The notes beneath the pieces were generated by a model. The model did no database searches and was not told the origin of the DNA. It worked only from the letters and a program-made list of their open reading frames with translations. A program made the position numbers and the translations under genes. A stretch of DNA of 64,000 bases from Rheinheimera texasensis DSM 17496. GTDB taxonomy: Bacteria > Pseudomonadota > Gammaproteobacteria > Enterobacterales > Alteromonadaceae. Below are positions 1 through 8,542 of the stretch, piece by piece. Where the stretch lies: the NCBI RefSeq assembly GCF_000711985.1, contig NZ_KL544005.1, forward strand, positions 135,770 through 199,769. The letters run 5' to 3'. The stretch's first letter is position 1, and each line of letters opens with the position of its first letter.

Positions 1-31
1 TCTGTGTGTTGTTGCCGTGAAAAAAATCTGA

Positions 32-58
32 GCTGGTTTTCTGGTCGCGGAAACCAGC
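32..58 (+). other. Hairpin upstream of rplY
   Basis: An inverted repeat with 8-bp arms (GCTGGTTT at 32-39, AAACCAGC at 51-58) and an 11-base loop precedes a T-rich stretch and the rplY ribosome binding site. It could be the terminator of a gene ending before the window (prs is a frequent upstream neighbour of rplY) or part of the rplY leader. The sequence alone does not decide. Confidence 0.4.
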
Positions 59-81
59 ATTCTTAATTTTTGGAGATCCAA

Positions 82-681
82 ATGTCTGAAGCCATTTACA
101 CGTTAAATGCCGAAATCCGTAACGACCTGGGGAAAGGTGCGAGCCGCCGCCTGCGTCACGCGGATAAAGTTCCAGCAATCATCTACGGTGGCCACCAAGC
201 GCCTCTGTCAATCACGCTGGAACACAACAAACTGATCCAGGCGCAAGCCCACGAAGGTTTCTACACTCACATCCTGACTATCAATGTCGGCGGTGAAGAA
301 GTAAAAGCAATCGTTAAAGCGATGCAACGCCACCCGTTCAAGCCAAAAGTAACTCACGTTGACTTCCAACGCGTTGAAGCTGGCCACGAACTGCACACTG
401 TTGTACCTCTGCACTTCATCAACGAAGCTGCTGCTGGTAAAAAAGGCGGTATCGTTGCTCACCACATCAACGAAGTTGCTATCACAGTTCTGCCAGCTAA
501 CCTGCCAGAATTCATCGAAGTTGACCTGGCTGACGTAGCTGTTGGTCAAACTCTGCACCTGTCAGACCTGAAAGTTCCAGCCGGCGTGACTATCGCTGAA
601 CTGGCTAAAGGCGCTGGCCATGACCAGGCGGTTGTTTCTGTAAACAAACCAGCTGGTAAAGCGGAAGAAACTGCTGAGTAA
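82..681 (+). CDS. rplY: 50S ribosomal protein L25, long CTC/TL5 form
   Basis: Binds 5S rRNA in the central protuberance of the large ribosomal subunit. The protein is 199 residues, so it is the two-domain CTC/TL5 form: an N-terminal L25 5S-rRNA-binding domain (about 5-95, with the basic GKGASRRLR segment and VPAIIYGG) plus a C-terminal beta domain, unlike the 94-residue E. coli L25. I chose the ATG at 82 because GGAG (72-75) lies 6 bases upstream; an in-frame TTG at 70 would sit on top of that site. The TAA stop overlaps the pth ATG by one base (TAATG), so translation is probably coupled. The rplY-pth-ychF order is common in proteobacteria. Confidence 0.96.
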   Translation: MSEAIYTLNAEIRNDLGKGASRRLRHADKVPAIIYGGHQAPLSITLEHNKLIQAQAHEGFYTHILTINVGGEEVKAIVKAMQRHPFKPKVTHVDFQRVEAGHELHTVVPLHFINEAAAGKKGGIVAHHINEVAITVLPANLPEFIEVDLADVAVGQTLHLSDLKVPAGVTIAELAKGAGHDQAVVSVNKPAGKAEETAE

Positions 682-1274
682 TGTCTGACTTTGTTCAGCT
701 TATCGTGGGCCTGGGTAATCCAGGCCCCGAATATGAAAAAACCCGCCACAATGCCGGCCAATGGTTTGTTGAACAACTGGCCCGCCGCTATAACGTACCG
801 TTAAAAGCTGACCCGAAATATTTTGGTCTGACAGGGAAATTTCTGTTGGCCGGTCAGGAAATCAAATTATTAATACCCACCACTTATATGAATTTAAGTG
901 GAAAATCTGTTGCCGCGATGGCGCAGTTTTTTAAAGTCGCACCGGAACAAATTCTGGTTGCGCACGATGAAATGGCGCTAGCGCCGGGTGTAGCCAAATT
1001 TAAACTCGGTGGCGGTCACGCCGGTCACAACGGCTTAAAAGACATCACCAGCAAATTGGGCAATAATGCCAACTTTTACCGCCTGCGCTTAGGGATCGGC
1101 CATCCGGGTCATAAAGACCTCGTCACCGGATACGTGTTGGGCAAAGCCCCGCAAGCAGAGCAAAAATTAATAGAGGACGCGCTCGACGAATCGTTGCGCT
1201 GCCTTGAGCTGTGGCAAAAAGACGGCCTTGTCAAAGCCCAGCACCGATTACACAGTTTTATCGCCACGACCTGA
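681..1274 (+). CDS. pth: Peptidyl-tRNA hydrolase
   Basis: Cleaves the ester bond of peptidyl-tRNAs that drop off ribosomes and so recycles tRNA in the cytoplasm. The 197 residues match the family (E. coli 194). Visible motifs are VGLGNPG at residues 9-15, the catalytic His in TRHN (His23), the HDEM segment around residue 95 with the conserved Asp, and the [10 protein letters not shown] segment contacting the tRNA 3' end. It starts on the last base of the rplY stop codon and is followed by ychF after 58 bases, so all three genes probably share a transcript. Confidence 0.97.
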   Translation: MSDFVQLIVGLGNPGPEYEKTRHNAGQWFVEQLARRYNVPLKADPKYFGLTGKFLLAGQEIKLLIPTTYMNLSGKSVAAMAQFFKVAPEQILVAHDEMALAPGVAKFKLGGGHAGHNGLKDITSKLGNNANFYRLRLGIGHPGHKDLVTGYVLGKAPQAEQKLIEDALDESLRCLELWQKDGLVKAQHRLHSFIATT

Positions 1275-1332
1275 GGGTCTGGTAACAGCGGCTGCGCTAT
1301 CTCGGCGCCGGCTCAGCACTGAGGATACTTCC

Positions 1333-2424
1333 ATGGGTTTTAAATGTGGCATCGTTGGTTTACCCAACGTCGGTAAATCTACACTGTTTAACGCTTTAAC
1401 CAAAGCGGGTATCGAAGCGGCGAACTTCCCGTTTTGTACTATTGAACCGAATACCGGCGTGGTGCCGGTGCCGGACCCACGTCTGACCCAGTTGGCAGAG
1501 ATCGTCAAACCACAGCGAATCCTGCCAACGACGATGGAATTCGTCGACATCGCAGGTTTAGTCAAAGGCGCATCAAAAGGTGAAGGCCTGGGTAATAAAT
1601 TCCTGGCCAACATCCGCGAAACTGATGCCATTGGCCACGTGGTGCGTTGTTTTGAAGACGAAAACGTCATTCACGTCGCCAACAAAGTGGACCCTGCTGA
1701 CGACATCGACACCATCAATATGGAATTAGTGCTGGCCGATATGGACAGCGCAGAAAAAGCCATTTTCCGCGTCAGCAAAAAAGCCAAAGCCGGCGACAAA
1801 GACGCCAAAGCCGAAATCGACGTGCTGGAAAAAGTCAAAGCGCACTTAGAATCAGGCCTGACGCTACGCCAACTGGAGCTGTCACCAGAAGAAAAAGCAC
1901 TGATTTCGTACATGAACTTCCTCACCATTAAACCAACCATGTATATCGCCAACGTGCTGGAAGATGGTTTTGAAAACAACCCACATTTAGATGTGGTGCG
2001 CGAAATCGCCGCCAAAGAAGGCGCCATTGTGGTGCCGGTGTGCGCTGCGATTGAGTCCGAAATTTCTGAACTGGAAGATGACGAAAAAGCCGAGTTCTTA
2101 GAGTCGATGGGCTTAAGCGAGCCAGGTTTAAACCGGGTGATCCGCGGTGGTTATTCGCTGCTGAATCTGCACACCTATTTCACTGCAGGTGTGAAAGAAG
2201 TGCGGGCCTGGACTATTCCAGTCGGCGCCACAGCACCACAAGCCGCTGGCGTCATCCACACCGACTTCGAAAAAGGTTTTATCCGCGCTCAGGTGGTCTC
2301 TTTTGACGACTTTATCGCCTGTAACGGCGAAGCCGGTGCCAAAGAAGCCGGTAAACTTCGGGTAGAAGGTAAAACTTACGTCTGTAAAGACGGTGACGTG
2401 ATGCACTTCCTGTTTAACGTCTGA
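1333..2424 (+). CDS. ychF: Redox-regulated ATPase YchF (OLA1 family)
   Basis: Universally conserved OBG-family P-loop protein that prefers ATP over GTP and associates with ribosomes. From the ATG at 1333 the protein is 363 residues, the same as E. coli YchF. The open frame extends further upstream, but that part overlaps pth, and GAGG at 1321-1324 supports the internal ATG. The G1 motif GLPNVGKST is at residues 9-17, [17 protein letters not shown] is the G3 region, a coiled-coil helical domain follows, and the C-terminal TGS domain covers roughly the last 85 residues. An intrinsic terminator follows. Confidence 0.97.
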   Translation: MGFKCGIVGLPNVGKSTLFNALTKAGIEAANFPFCTIEPNTGVVPVPDPRLTQLAEIVKPQRILPTTMEFVDIAGLVKGASKGEGLGNKFLANIRETDAIGHVVRCFEDENVIHVANKVDPADDIDTINMELVLADMDSAEKAIFRVSKKAKAGDKDAKAEIDVLEKVKAHLESGLTLRQLELSPEEKALISYMNFLTIKPTMYIANVLEDGFENNPHLDVVREIAAKEGAIVVPVCAAIESEISELEDDEKAEFLESMGLSEPGLNRVIRGGYSLLNLHTYFTAGVKEVRAWTIPVGATAPQAAGVIHTDFEKGFIRAQVVSFDDFIACNGEAGAKEAGKLRVEGKTYVCKDGDVMHFLFNV

Positions 2425-2438
2425 TTAATTTTCTGTAC

Positions 2439-2466
2439 AAAAAAGCCCGCACTGCGGGCTTTTTTA
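2439..2466. terminator. Bidirectional intrinsic terminator, ychF / POT transporter
   Basis: AGCCCGC (2444-2450), a 3-base loop and GCGGGCT (2454-2460), flanked by A-rich sequence on the left and a T-run on the right. It lies between two convergent genes and has a U-tract in both directions. Confidence 0.9.
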
Positions 2467-2483
2467 TTGGCTCAAGGCGCGAT

Positions 2484-4028
2484 TTAACCGGCAGCGCGGT
2501 AATTATCCACCAATTGATAACGTCTGGCGTACAAAGCAAACACTGCCGCAGCTATCAACGCAAAGGCCGCAAAGAAATACATTAAAAACGCGGTTTGACT
2601 GAGCCCAGTGCTATCGACATGCGATAACACGGTTTCACTGCGGATACTGTTATTGGCCAGCAAGACCCATAAATTACCAATAGTCACCGACAGCTGCCAG
2701 AAGCTGGTAATAATACCTTTCATCGCAGCCGGCGCCTGACTGTAGGCAAATTCCAGCCCGGTCGCAGACACCATGACCTCGCCAAAGGTCAGCAAAGCAT
2801 ACGGCAACATCTGCCATAGGATACTGACGATATGACCGTTATCGAGCCAAACCTGAAGGCTACCAGCCACTATCCAGGCAAAACCAGAAAAAGCGATGCC
2901 CGCCCCCATCCGGCGCAATGCGGTAATTTTTAATCCAGACTTTTCCAGTAGCGGATACAGCACAAAGTTATTAAACGGGATGAGGATCATCACCAACAGC
3001 GGATTTAACGCCTGCATCATAGCCGGTTCAAACCACTCAGGCCGGCTCATCTGATTGGCCTGCAATACCCAGGTTGAAGCTTTTTGGTCGAACAAAGACC
3101 AGAATGGCGTGACTAAAGCAAACAACACTAAGACGCGTAATACCACCCGCACCCCATCCACGGCAGCAGCCGGATGCGCAGCCCGGGCGCGGTCGAGTTG
3201 CAGCGCGGCACCTGCACCACCGAAACCCATGATGCAAACGAGCGCCAAACAAAAAGCGGCGACAAAACCAAGGTTTGATGTTTGTGACAGCGAAAAAAGC
3301 GCTAAAGCCACACCGGCACAGGCCAAATACAAGCCTTTATCTGCCTGTCCAGCTTGCTTGCTCAGCAAGGCGGTTTTCACCACTTGTAAAAAGCTATGTG
3401 GATTGTCCGGCTCCGGCGCCACATGCACGTAACGCGCGCGTCCAAGCCAAAAGAATAACGTTGCCAGCGCCATCAGCGCACCAGGCAAACCAAAAGCCCA
3501 GGCCGCACCATAGTGTTTCAGCACCAGCGGCATTAATAACGAGGCGAAGAAGGAGCCAAAATTGATCGTGAAATAAAACCAGTCAAAAGCTTTACGCGCT
3601 AAATGTTTATTCGACTGGTCAAACTGGTCGCCCATAAAAGCCGACACCAGAGGTTTAATGCCACCCGAGCCTAAGGCAATTAAGAACAAACCGGCGTAAA
3701 AGCCTTCTTTATTGGTTTCAAACACCGCTAAAAAAGCATGACCAATACAGTACAGGATACTTAAATACAAAATAGTGCGGTATTTACCAAGGAATTTGTC
3801 AGCGAGGTAACCGCCCAGCAGTGGGAAAAAGTACACACCGATGACAAAAGAGTGGAAAATGTCTTTGGCTTCGCCGGCACGGAACTGCTCCGGTACCGAT
3901 AACAGCAGCGCTGTCATCAAAAATGGCGTCAGAATATTGCGCATGCCATAAAAACTGAAGCGCTCACAGGCTTCACTGGCAATGATATATGGCAGTTGGC
4001 GCGGCCAGCGCGCAGTTTGTGTTGTCAT
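2484..4028 (-). CDS. POT/PTR2 family proton-dependent oligopeptide transporter
   Basis: Inner-membrane symporter of the major facilitator superfamily that imports di- and tripeptides with protons. The protein has 514 residues with about 14 hydrophobic segments, as in bacterial POT proteins (YdgR/DtpA type). The N-terminal ExxERF motif is present (EACERF, about 19-24), followed by FYGMRN, a conserved GGYLAD loop and the PTR2 signature FYFTINFGS around residue 150. It stands alone, convergent with ychF, with about 250 bases between its start and the tRNA operon. The substrate range cannot be read from the sequence. Confidence 0.9.
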   Translation of the reverse strand: MTTQTARWPRQLPYIIASEACERFSFYGMRNILTPFLMTALLLSVPEQFRAGEAKDIFHSFVIGVYFFPLLGGYLADKFLGKYRTILYLSILYCIGHAFLAVFETNKEGFYAGLFLIALGSGGIKPLVSAFMGDQFDQSNKHLARKAFDWFYFTINFGSFFASLLMPLVLKHYGAAWAFGLPGALMALATLFFWLGRARYVHVAPEPDNPHSFLQVVKTALLSKQAGQADKGLYLACAGVALALFSLSQTSNLGFVAAFCLALVCIMGFGGAGAALQLDRARAAHPAAAVDGVRVVLRVLVLFALVTPFWSLFDQKASTWVLQANQMSRPEWFEPAMMQALNPLLVMILIPFNNFVLYPLLEKSGLKITALRRMGAGIAFSGFAWIVAGSLQVWLDNGHIVSILWQMLPYALLTFGEVMVSATGLEFAYSQAPAAMKGIITSFWQLSVTIGNLWVLLANNSIRSETVLSHVDSTGLSQTAFLMYFFAAFALIAAAVFALYARRYQLVDNYRAAG

Positions 4029-4211
4029 AACTCATCCAAATACAATTTTGTGCGTATAAAAGGTCGGGCTGATACTAACTTAAAAGCGCGTGACGCCAAA
4101 CCATATCTGTCTGAGCGGCGATGATTTCGCCAGAAAATGCTGCGAACTGCAGCAAGGCGAACAGAAATTCAGCAAACGATTCAAATGCATGGATTTGTGG
4201 CAAAAAAACGG

Positions 4212-4240
4212 TTGACGCAAAAAAGGCTGATGCGCATAAT
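4212..4240 (+). promoter_or_regulatory. Sigma-70 promoter of the tRNA Met-Leu-Gln-Gln operon
   Basis: TTGACG (4212-4217), exactly 17 bases, then CATAAT (4235-4240), followed by a GC-rich discriminator (ACGCGCC). This fits a strong stable-RNA promoter under stringent control. The predicted start is near 4247, 28 bases before tRNA-Met. Confidence 0.8.
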
Positions 4241-4274
4241 ACGCGCCACTTGCTTAGGACAACTAAGACGCAGT

Positions 4275-4351
4275 GGCTACATAGCTCAGCTGGTTAGAGC
4301 ACAGCACTCATAATGCTGGGGTCGCAGGTTCGATTCCCGCTGTAGCCACCA
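4275..4351 (+). tRNA. tRNA-Met (CAT), elongator
   Basis: 77 bases, ending in encoded CCA. The acceptor stem GGCTACA pairs with TGTAGCC, the anticodon CAT is at 4309-4311, and the T-loop has GGTTCGATTCC. It closely resembles E. coli metT, the elongator form; the initiator form would lack a paired 1-72 position. It is the first gene of a four-tRNA operon. Confidence 0.96.
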
Positions 4352-4378
4352 CTTTCTCTGCGTTGTTCGCCGTAAATT

Positions 4379-4463
4379 GCGGAAATGGCGAAATTGGTAG
4401 ACGCACTGGATTTAGGTTCCAGCGCCGCGAGGCGTGAGAGTTCGAGTCTCTCTTTCCGCACCA
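4379..4463 (+). tRNA. tRNA-Leu (TAG)
   Basis: 85 bases including CCA, with a class II variable arm. The acceptor stem GCGGAAA pairs with TTTCCGC and the anticodon TAG is at 4413-4415. It is equivalent to E. coli leuW and reads CUN codons. It is second in the operon, 27 bases after tRNA-Met. Confidence 0.96.
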
Positions 4464-4484
4464 AAGCAAGTAAGAATTCTGCAG

Positions 4485-4572
4485 TTTCTGCAGGGGTATA
4501 GCCAAGCGGTAAGGCAGCGGGTTTTGATCCCGCCATTCTGGGGTTCGAATCCCTGTACCCCTGCCATTAAAT
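4485..4572 (+). repeat. 88-bp direct repeat carrying tRNA-Gln, copy 1
   Basis: By eye, 4485-4572 is identical to 4618-4705, including short flanks beyond the tRNA ends (TTTCTGC upstream, TTAAAT downstream). This indicates a recent tandem duplication or gene conversion of tRNA-Gln. Confidence 0.8.
4492..4566 (+). tRNA. tRNA-Gln (TTG), copy 1
   Basis: 75 bases including CCA. The acceptor AGGGGTA pairs with TACCCCT and the anticodon TTG is at 4524-4526. The gene is identical to the second copy 133 bases downstream. Unlike E. coli tRNA-Gln, position 1 is A pairing with T72 rather than the reverse. Confidence 0.95.
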
Positions 4573-4617
4573 TTAGTGGCAGTATGGTCATCAGTTCATA
4601 AAAGTAGCGCCACAAAA

Positions 4618-4705
4618 TTTCTGCAGGGGTATAGCCAAGCGGTAAGGCAGCGGGTTTTGATCCCGCCATTCTGGGGTTCGAATCCCTGTACCCCTGCCAT
4701 TAAAT
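4618..4705 (+). repeat. 88-bp direct repeat carrying tRNA-Gln, copy 2
   Basis: Second copy of the repeat at 4485-4572, offset 133 bases. The roughly 45 bases between the copies are unrelated to either repeat. Confidence 0.8.
4625..4699 (+). tRNA. tRNA-Gln (TTG), copy 2
   Basis: 75 bases including CCA, identical to copy 1, anticodon TTG. Last tRNA before the terminator at 4707. No CTG-decoding tRNA-Gln is present in this cluster. Confidence 0.95.
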
Positions 4706-4706
4706 G

Positions 4707-4736
4707 AAAACCCAGCTCCGGCTGGGTTTTCTTTTT
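4707..4736 (+). terminator. Intrinsic terminator of the tRNA operon
   Basis: AAAACCCAGC (4707-4716), loop TCCG, GCTGGGTTTT (4721-4730), then CTTTTT. It is symmetrical enough to serve also the minus-strand gene that ends at 4756. Confidence 0.88.
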
Positions 4737-4755
4737 CTGGCTATCTGAAAATAAT

Positions 4756-5193
4756 TCAGATGCGCACTAAGGTTGAAAGCAGAGCTGTTCCTGCCAACAA
4801 ACTGCTGTGATAACAGATCGCAAATGCTGGACTGCCAGCTTTCAGACGAAGCCCAAACCGTTTTTCTGCTAAGACATAAGCCCCGATCAAGCCAAACCAC
4901 GGGGTGAAAAACCAGGCAAAATCCTGACGCACCAGCATGGTTACTGCATCATGCAACACGCCATTGCCAACAAAGGTAAGCCACAGCGCCAGTGATTGCG
5001 GAAGTTTTCGCTGCAGCGGGCGATACAGCCACAGCTGCAAATAAAAACCAAAAAGAGGATTCCAGATCTGCCAGAACCGACCGAAGCTACTGGCGGTAAA
5101 AGCGCGATAGAGATTTTGCCGTAACTCGCCACGGCTGCCGACCGGTAAACCAGTGCGACGCGCGGCATAATCACGCCATCCAAGACTTTGCAT
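4756..5193 (-). CDS. Small MBOAT-like membrane protein
   Basis: A 145-residue hydrophobic protein with three or four predicted membrane segments. It resembles the C-terminal catalytic half of MBOAT acyltransferases (AlgI/DltB type). SFGRFWQIWNPL (36-47) aligns with the family's FWxxWH-S block, WLYRPLQRKLP (55-65) with the LYIPLGG block, and GNGVLHD (76-82) with the LWHG block; His81 would be the invariant MBOAT histidine. The N-terminal half of a normal MBOAT protein (450-500 residues) is missing. No upstream remnant is visible, so this looks like a compact form rather than a fresh truncation. No good ribosome binding site is seen at the ATG. Function unknown; the MBOAT link is inference from motif spacing. 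Confidence 0.65.
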   Translation of the reverse strand: MQSLGWRDYAARRTGLPVGSRGELRQNLYRAFTASSFGRFWQIWNPLFGFYLQLWLYRPLQRKLPQSLALWLTFVGNGVLHDAVTMLVRQDFAWFFTPWFGLIGAYVLAEKRFGLRLKAGSPAFAICYHSSLLAGTALLSTLVRI

Positions 5194-5294
5194 TCAATGT
5201 GCCCGGTGATGAAACAAACCGCAGCATAGAACAGCATAGGAATTCAGAGCAAGGCAGAAGTTACCTGTAGCCAAAACCACAGAGACCTGTTGGC

Positions 5295-6452
5295 TCAGAC
5301 CAGACCCGCCGCATACTTCCCGACATAAGTTTTTAGCGGTCCGGCTTTCGCGGCGACCTGTAAGCCGAGCCGACGCAGCTGTGCTAAAGGTTTAAGCTTG
5401 CTGCTGAATACCTGATAAAACACATCCATCGCCGACATCATCAGCAAGTTTGCTTTTCTACGTTCTGATTCATATTGTGCCAATAATGTCGGCGCCGCCA
5501 AATCGCCACCAGCGGCAAATTGTTTAACCAATAAAGCAGCCAGACACTGCGCATCAGCAAACCCAAGATTCACACCCTGCCCGGCCAGCGGATTGATGGT
5601 ATGGGCGGCATCACCGGCCAGCACCAGCCGGCCTTTGACATATTGATTAGCGTGACTGCGGGTCAGCGGAAAATACCCTTGTTTGATAACGCTGAACTCA
5701 CCCAACTCAGCCGGGAAATGCTGTTTGATCTGCTGTTCGAGCTGATGTGGCGAAAGTGCTGCCAGCTGCTGAATGCGCAGATGATCGTCATACCAGACTA
5801 GAGACGCTTGTTTACCCGGCAATGGCAAATAAGCCCGCGGGCCTTGTGATGTAAACTGCTGCCAGGTCATCGGTAAAGCGTCATAGCCGGTATTCACGTG
5901 CACCAGCAAACAGGCTTGTTGATATAGCCAGCCTTGGGAGCCAATACCCGCCAGCTGTTTTAGCTGTGACTGTGCACCATCTGCGGCGATGAGCAGCCGG
6001 GCTTTGATTTCGCCCTGATCGGTCTGCAGACAGGCATAATCGTGAAACTGCTGATACCCCAGCAGTTGCACCGGACAAAACTGCTCAACTGTCGCCGGCA
6101 GTTGCTGCCATAACGCCTGCTGAATATGTAAATTTTCGATGATATGGCCAAGGTGCGGTTCGCCGAGTTCTACCGCGGTAAAATCCAGCGGCGCATCATT
6201 GCCTTCAAAGGCCCGTAAGGTTGCGTATGGTGCCAGCCGGTTGACCAATAATTGCTGCCAGGCGCCTAGCTGTTGCAGCCAGGCTTCACTGCGCCGGTTG
6301 ATGGCACTGACCCGCAAATCAAAGGCGCTGTCATCGGTGATCAGGCCGGGTTGTTGCCGCTCCAGCAGCGCCACTTTCATACCGGCTTGTGCTGTTGCGA
6401 CAGCTAAAGCCGCGCCGACCATTCCACCACCGACAATTGCAATATCAAACAC
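5295..6452 (-). CDS. ubiF: UbiH/UbiF-family FAD-dependent ubiquinone hydroxylase, probably UbiF
   Basis: Flavoprotein monooxygenase that hydroxylates the ring of a ubiquinone precursor; UbiF acts at C6 of the demethoxyubiquinol. The 385 residues fit the family. The N-terminal Rossmann motif IVGGGMVGA is at residues 6-14, the middle DG motif is AADGAQS, and the C-terminal signature GDAAHTINPLAGQG binds FAD. UbiF, UbiH and UbiI are close paralogues. I prefer UbiF because the gene adjoins a Met-Leu-Gln tRNA cluster, as ubiF does in E. coli. Confidence 0.85.
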   Translation of the reverse strand: MFDIAIVGGGMVGAALAVATAQAGMKVALLERQQPGLITDDSAFDLRVSAINRRSEAWLQQLGAWQQLLVNRLAPYATLRAFEGNDAPLDFTAVELGEPHLGHIIENLHIQQALWQQLPATVEQFCPVQLLGYQQFHDYACLQTDQGEIKARLLIAADGAQSQLKQLAGIGSQGWLYQQACLLVHVNTGYDALPMTWQQFTSQGPRAYLPLPGKQASLVWYDDHLRIQQLAALSPHQLEQQIKQHFPAELGEFSVIKQGYFPLTRSHANQYVKGRLVLAGDAAHTINPLAGQGVNLGFADAQCLAALLVKQFAAGGDLAAPTLLAQYESERRKANLLMMSAMDVFYQVFSSKLKPLAQLRRLGLQVAAKAGPLKTYVGKYAAGLV

Positions 6453-6643
6453 ACTGACCTGCCTTATTCATGATGACCATCAACCCCTTATTCTGAAGCG
6501 ATATTTTACGCAGCTTCTGCGCGTGAAAGCTGCGGTAAATCACAAAATGCCTATTTTTTTCGTGACCTGAACAAAAACTCAGTCTGAACAGGTCTTTTCA
6601 ATCCACACACAATTGCTATTTCAATCAACCGAAGGCCTAAGTT

Positions 6644-7282
6644 ATGACCCGCATCCAACAAATGTTGTTATCTATCCCGCTGTTGCTATGTACTTTGTTC
6701 GCCGGCGCCGCAGAAATCGCGTTAAAGCCCGAGCAAATCAAACCTTTGTTAAACGGTCAGTCTGTCCCCGCCGGAATACAAGTGCAGGACAGCACAGGCG
6801 CTACAGTTGATTTATCCGCGCTTTTAACCCAACAAAAAACCATTCTGGTGTTTTATCGCGGCGGCTGGTGCCCTTATTGCAATACGCAGCTGGCCGGTCT
6901 TCGCGACATCACGCCACAACTGCAAAAGCTGGGTTACCGTATTTTAGCCATCAGCCCTGAAATGCCGGCAGCCAGTGCCAAGTCAGAGCAAATGACCAAT
7001 GATGCCGCCTTAAACTACCAGCTGTTGTCGGACGCCAATCTGCAGGCATTACAAGGATTTGGTATCGCCTATTACATGGATGCCGCCACCGAAAAAACCT
7101 ACAAAAATACTTATGGCATCACGCTGACTTACGATGAGACTGGCCAGGCCGTATTACCGGCCCCGGCGGTGTTTATCATCGGCAAAAATGGCGAAATTCA
7201 GTTCAGCTATGTGCACATCAACTTCAAAACCCGCTTACAACCACGTTTGTTGTTGCTGGCGGCTGAACTGGCCAATCAATAA
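6644..7282 (+). CDS. Exported peroxiredoxin-like (AhpC/TSA) protein with CPYC motif
   Basis: Thioredoxin-fold protein of 212 residues. The first roughly 22 residues form a signal peptide ending near FAGA, so it acts in the periplasm. FYRGGWCPYCNTQL around residues 68-81 puts a resolving-type CxxC at the position where peroxiredoxins have the peroxidatic cysteine, typical of the Prx-like (redoxin) subgroup. The rest follows the fold, including the ISPE strand and a cis-Pro-like APAVFIIGKNG segment. It stands alone, divergent from ubiF. It could be a thiol peroxidase or a thiol-disulfide oxidoreductase. Confidence 0.8.
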   Translation: MTRIQQMLLSIPLLLCTLFAGAAEIALKPEQIKPLLNGQSVPAGIQVQDSTGATVDLSALLTQQKTILVFYRGGWCPYCNTQLAGLRDITPQLQKLGYRILAISPEMPAASAKSEQMTNDAALNYQLLSDANLQALQGFGIAYYMDAATEKTYKNTYGITLTYDETGQAVLPAPAVFIIGKNGEIQFSYVHINFKTRLQPRLLLLAAELANQ

Positions 7283-7311
7283 CCCCGACAAAACCGCATA
7301 AAAACCTGATG

Positions 7312-7348
7312 ATTATCCGCGAATGGCGCATAGAAATTCGCGGATAAT
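7312..7348. repeat. Perfect 13-bp inverted repeat between prx-like gene and aguB
   Basis: ATTATCCGCGAAT (7312-7324) and ATTCGCGGATAAT (7336-7348) are perfect reverse complements around an 11-base loop. There is no T-run on the plus strand directly after it, so it is not a standard terminator. A second small stem (GCCGG/CCGGC, about 7393-7410) follows. The 250-base gap otherwise holds no gene that I can support. Confidence 0.7.
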
Positions 7349-7533
7349 TCACCAGTTACAAGCTGCAGAAAAATCAGCAGAATTTCATTGACCGCCGGGT
7401 GAAAATCCGGCATTTTGCGCGGCCAAACTGCATTATGTGCCAGTCCTTTGCGCGTCGTCAGTCTTTGCTGCGACGCTGATAAGTGGCTAAAGTAATGTGT
7501 CCGTTTTTGTTCTTTTGCCAGGAGATGCTTTGC

Positions 7534-8424
7534 ATGCGTAAGGTAACTGTTGCTGCCACTCAGATGATCGGTGGCTGGAATGTGGAAGAAAATATTGCCC
7601 GCGGTGAAAAACTGGTGCGTGATGCCGCTGCAAAAGGCGCGCAAATTATCCTGTTGCAGGAACTGTTTGAACGTAACTACTTCTGCCAGAAACAAAAACC
7701 TGAATACCTCGAATTCGCTACACCACTTGAAAATAACCAGGCTGTGGCGCATTTCACCAAAATTGCCAAAGAGCTGAACGTGGTGCTGCCGATCAGCTTC
7801 TATGAACGCGCCGGCAACTGCCTGTACAACAGTGTTGCTGTGATTGATGCCGACGGCTCTTACCTTGGCACTTATCGCAAAAGCCATATCCCGGACGGCC
7901 CGGGTTACAGCGAAAAGTACTATTTCACCCCAGGCGACTCCGGCTTCAAAGTCTGGGATACCGCCTATGCCAAAATTGGTATCGGTATTTGCTGGGATCA
8001 GTGGTTCCCTGAATGCGCCCGTGCCATGGCTCTGATGGGCGCCGAGCTGCTGTTCTACCCTACAGCTATTGGCAGCGAGCCGCATGACCCGACGATTTCT
8101 TCGCGCGATCACTGGCAGCGCACGCAACAAGGCCATGCCGCTGCGAATCTGGTGCCACTGATTGCGTCCAACCGCATCGGCACTGAATCCGAACAGGATT
8201 TCTCTATCACTTTCTATGGCAGCTCATTTATAGCTGACCAGTTTGGTGCCAAAGTGCAGGAAGCCGACGAAGTCAGCGAAGCCGTATTGGTGCATAGCTT
8301 TGATTTAGACGAGCTGGCGCACATCCGCCGCAGCTGGGGCGTGTACCGCGACCGCCGCATCGATTTGTTTGACACTTTGCTGACTAAAGACGGCAAAACA
8401 GTGCCGAAGAACTCGGCGCAATAA
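7534..8424 (+). CDS. aguB: N-carbamoylputrescine amidohydrolase
   Basis: Nitrilase-superfamily enzyme that converts N-carbamoylputrescine to putrescine, CO2 and ammonia, the last step of the agmatine route to putrescine. The catalytic triad is visible: Glu43 ([11 protein letters not shown]), Lys116 ([13 protein letters not shown]) and Cys153 ([12 protein letters not shown]). From the ATG at 7534 the protein is 296 residues, as in AguB enzymes. Longer in-frame starts at 7483 and 7525 lack a well-placed ribosome binding site, whereas AGGA at 7520-7523 suits 7534. aguA follows 118 bases downstream. A long open frame on the opposite strand is an antisense shadow. Confidence 0.94.
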   Translation: MRKVTVAATQMIGGWNVEENIARGEKLVRDAAAKGAQIILLQELFERNYFCQKQKPEYLEFATPLENNQAVAHFTKIAKELNVVLPISFYERAGNCLYNSVAVIDADGSYLGTYRKSHIPDGPGYSEKYYFTPGDSGFKVWDTAYAKIGIGICWDQWFPECARAMALMGAELLFYPTAIGSEPHDPTISSRDHWQRTQQGHAAANLVPLIASNRIGTESEQDFSITFYGSSFIADQFGAKVQEADEVSEAVLVHSFDLDELAHIRRSWGVYRDRRIDLFDTLLTKDGKTVPKNSAQ

Positions 8425-8448
8425 GCCGGTCAGCGGTTCACAACTTTT

Positions 8449-8478
8449 TCAGGCCAGAATTTCTGGCCTGTTTCGCTT
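8449..8478 (+). terminator. Hairpin between aguB and aguA
   Basis: AGGCCAGA (8451-8458), loop ATT, TCTGGCCT (8462-8469), then GTTTCGCTTT. The stem is strong but the T-tract is interrupted, so it may be only a partial terminator or attenuator between the two polyamine genes. Confidence 0.5.
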
Positions 8479-8542
8479 TCACCGGGTCTTGAACCCAGCC
8501 GCCTGCATGTTGAGGACGGCATTTCAGAAGGATACAGCTACT

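Noticed and set aside
4294..4669. Several minus-strand open frames of 65-85 codons
   Set aside because: They run through the tRNA genes and are repeated because the tRNA-Gln genes are repeated; not protein genes.
7276..8136. 286-codon open frame on the minus strand
   Set aside because: It is entirely antisense to the end of the prx gap and aguB, has no recognisable domain, and aguB shows all catalytic residues.
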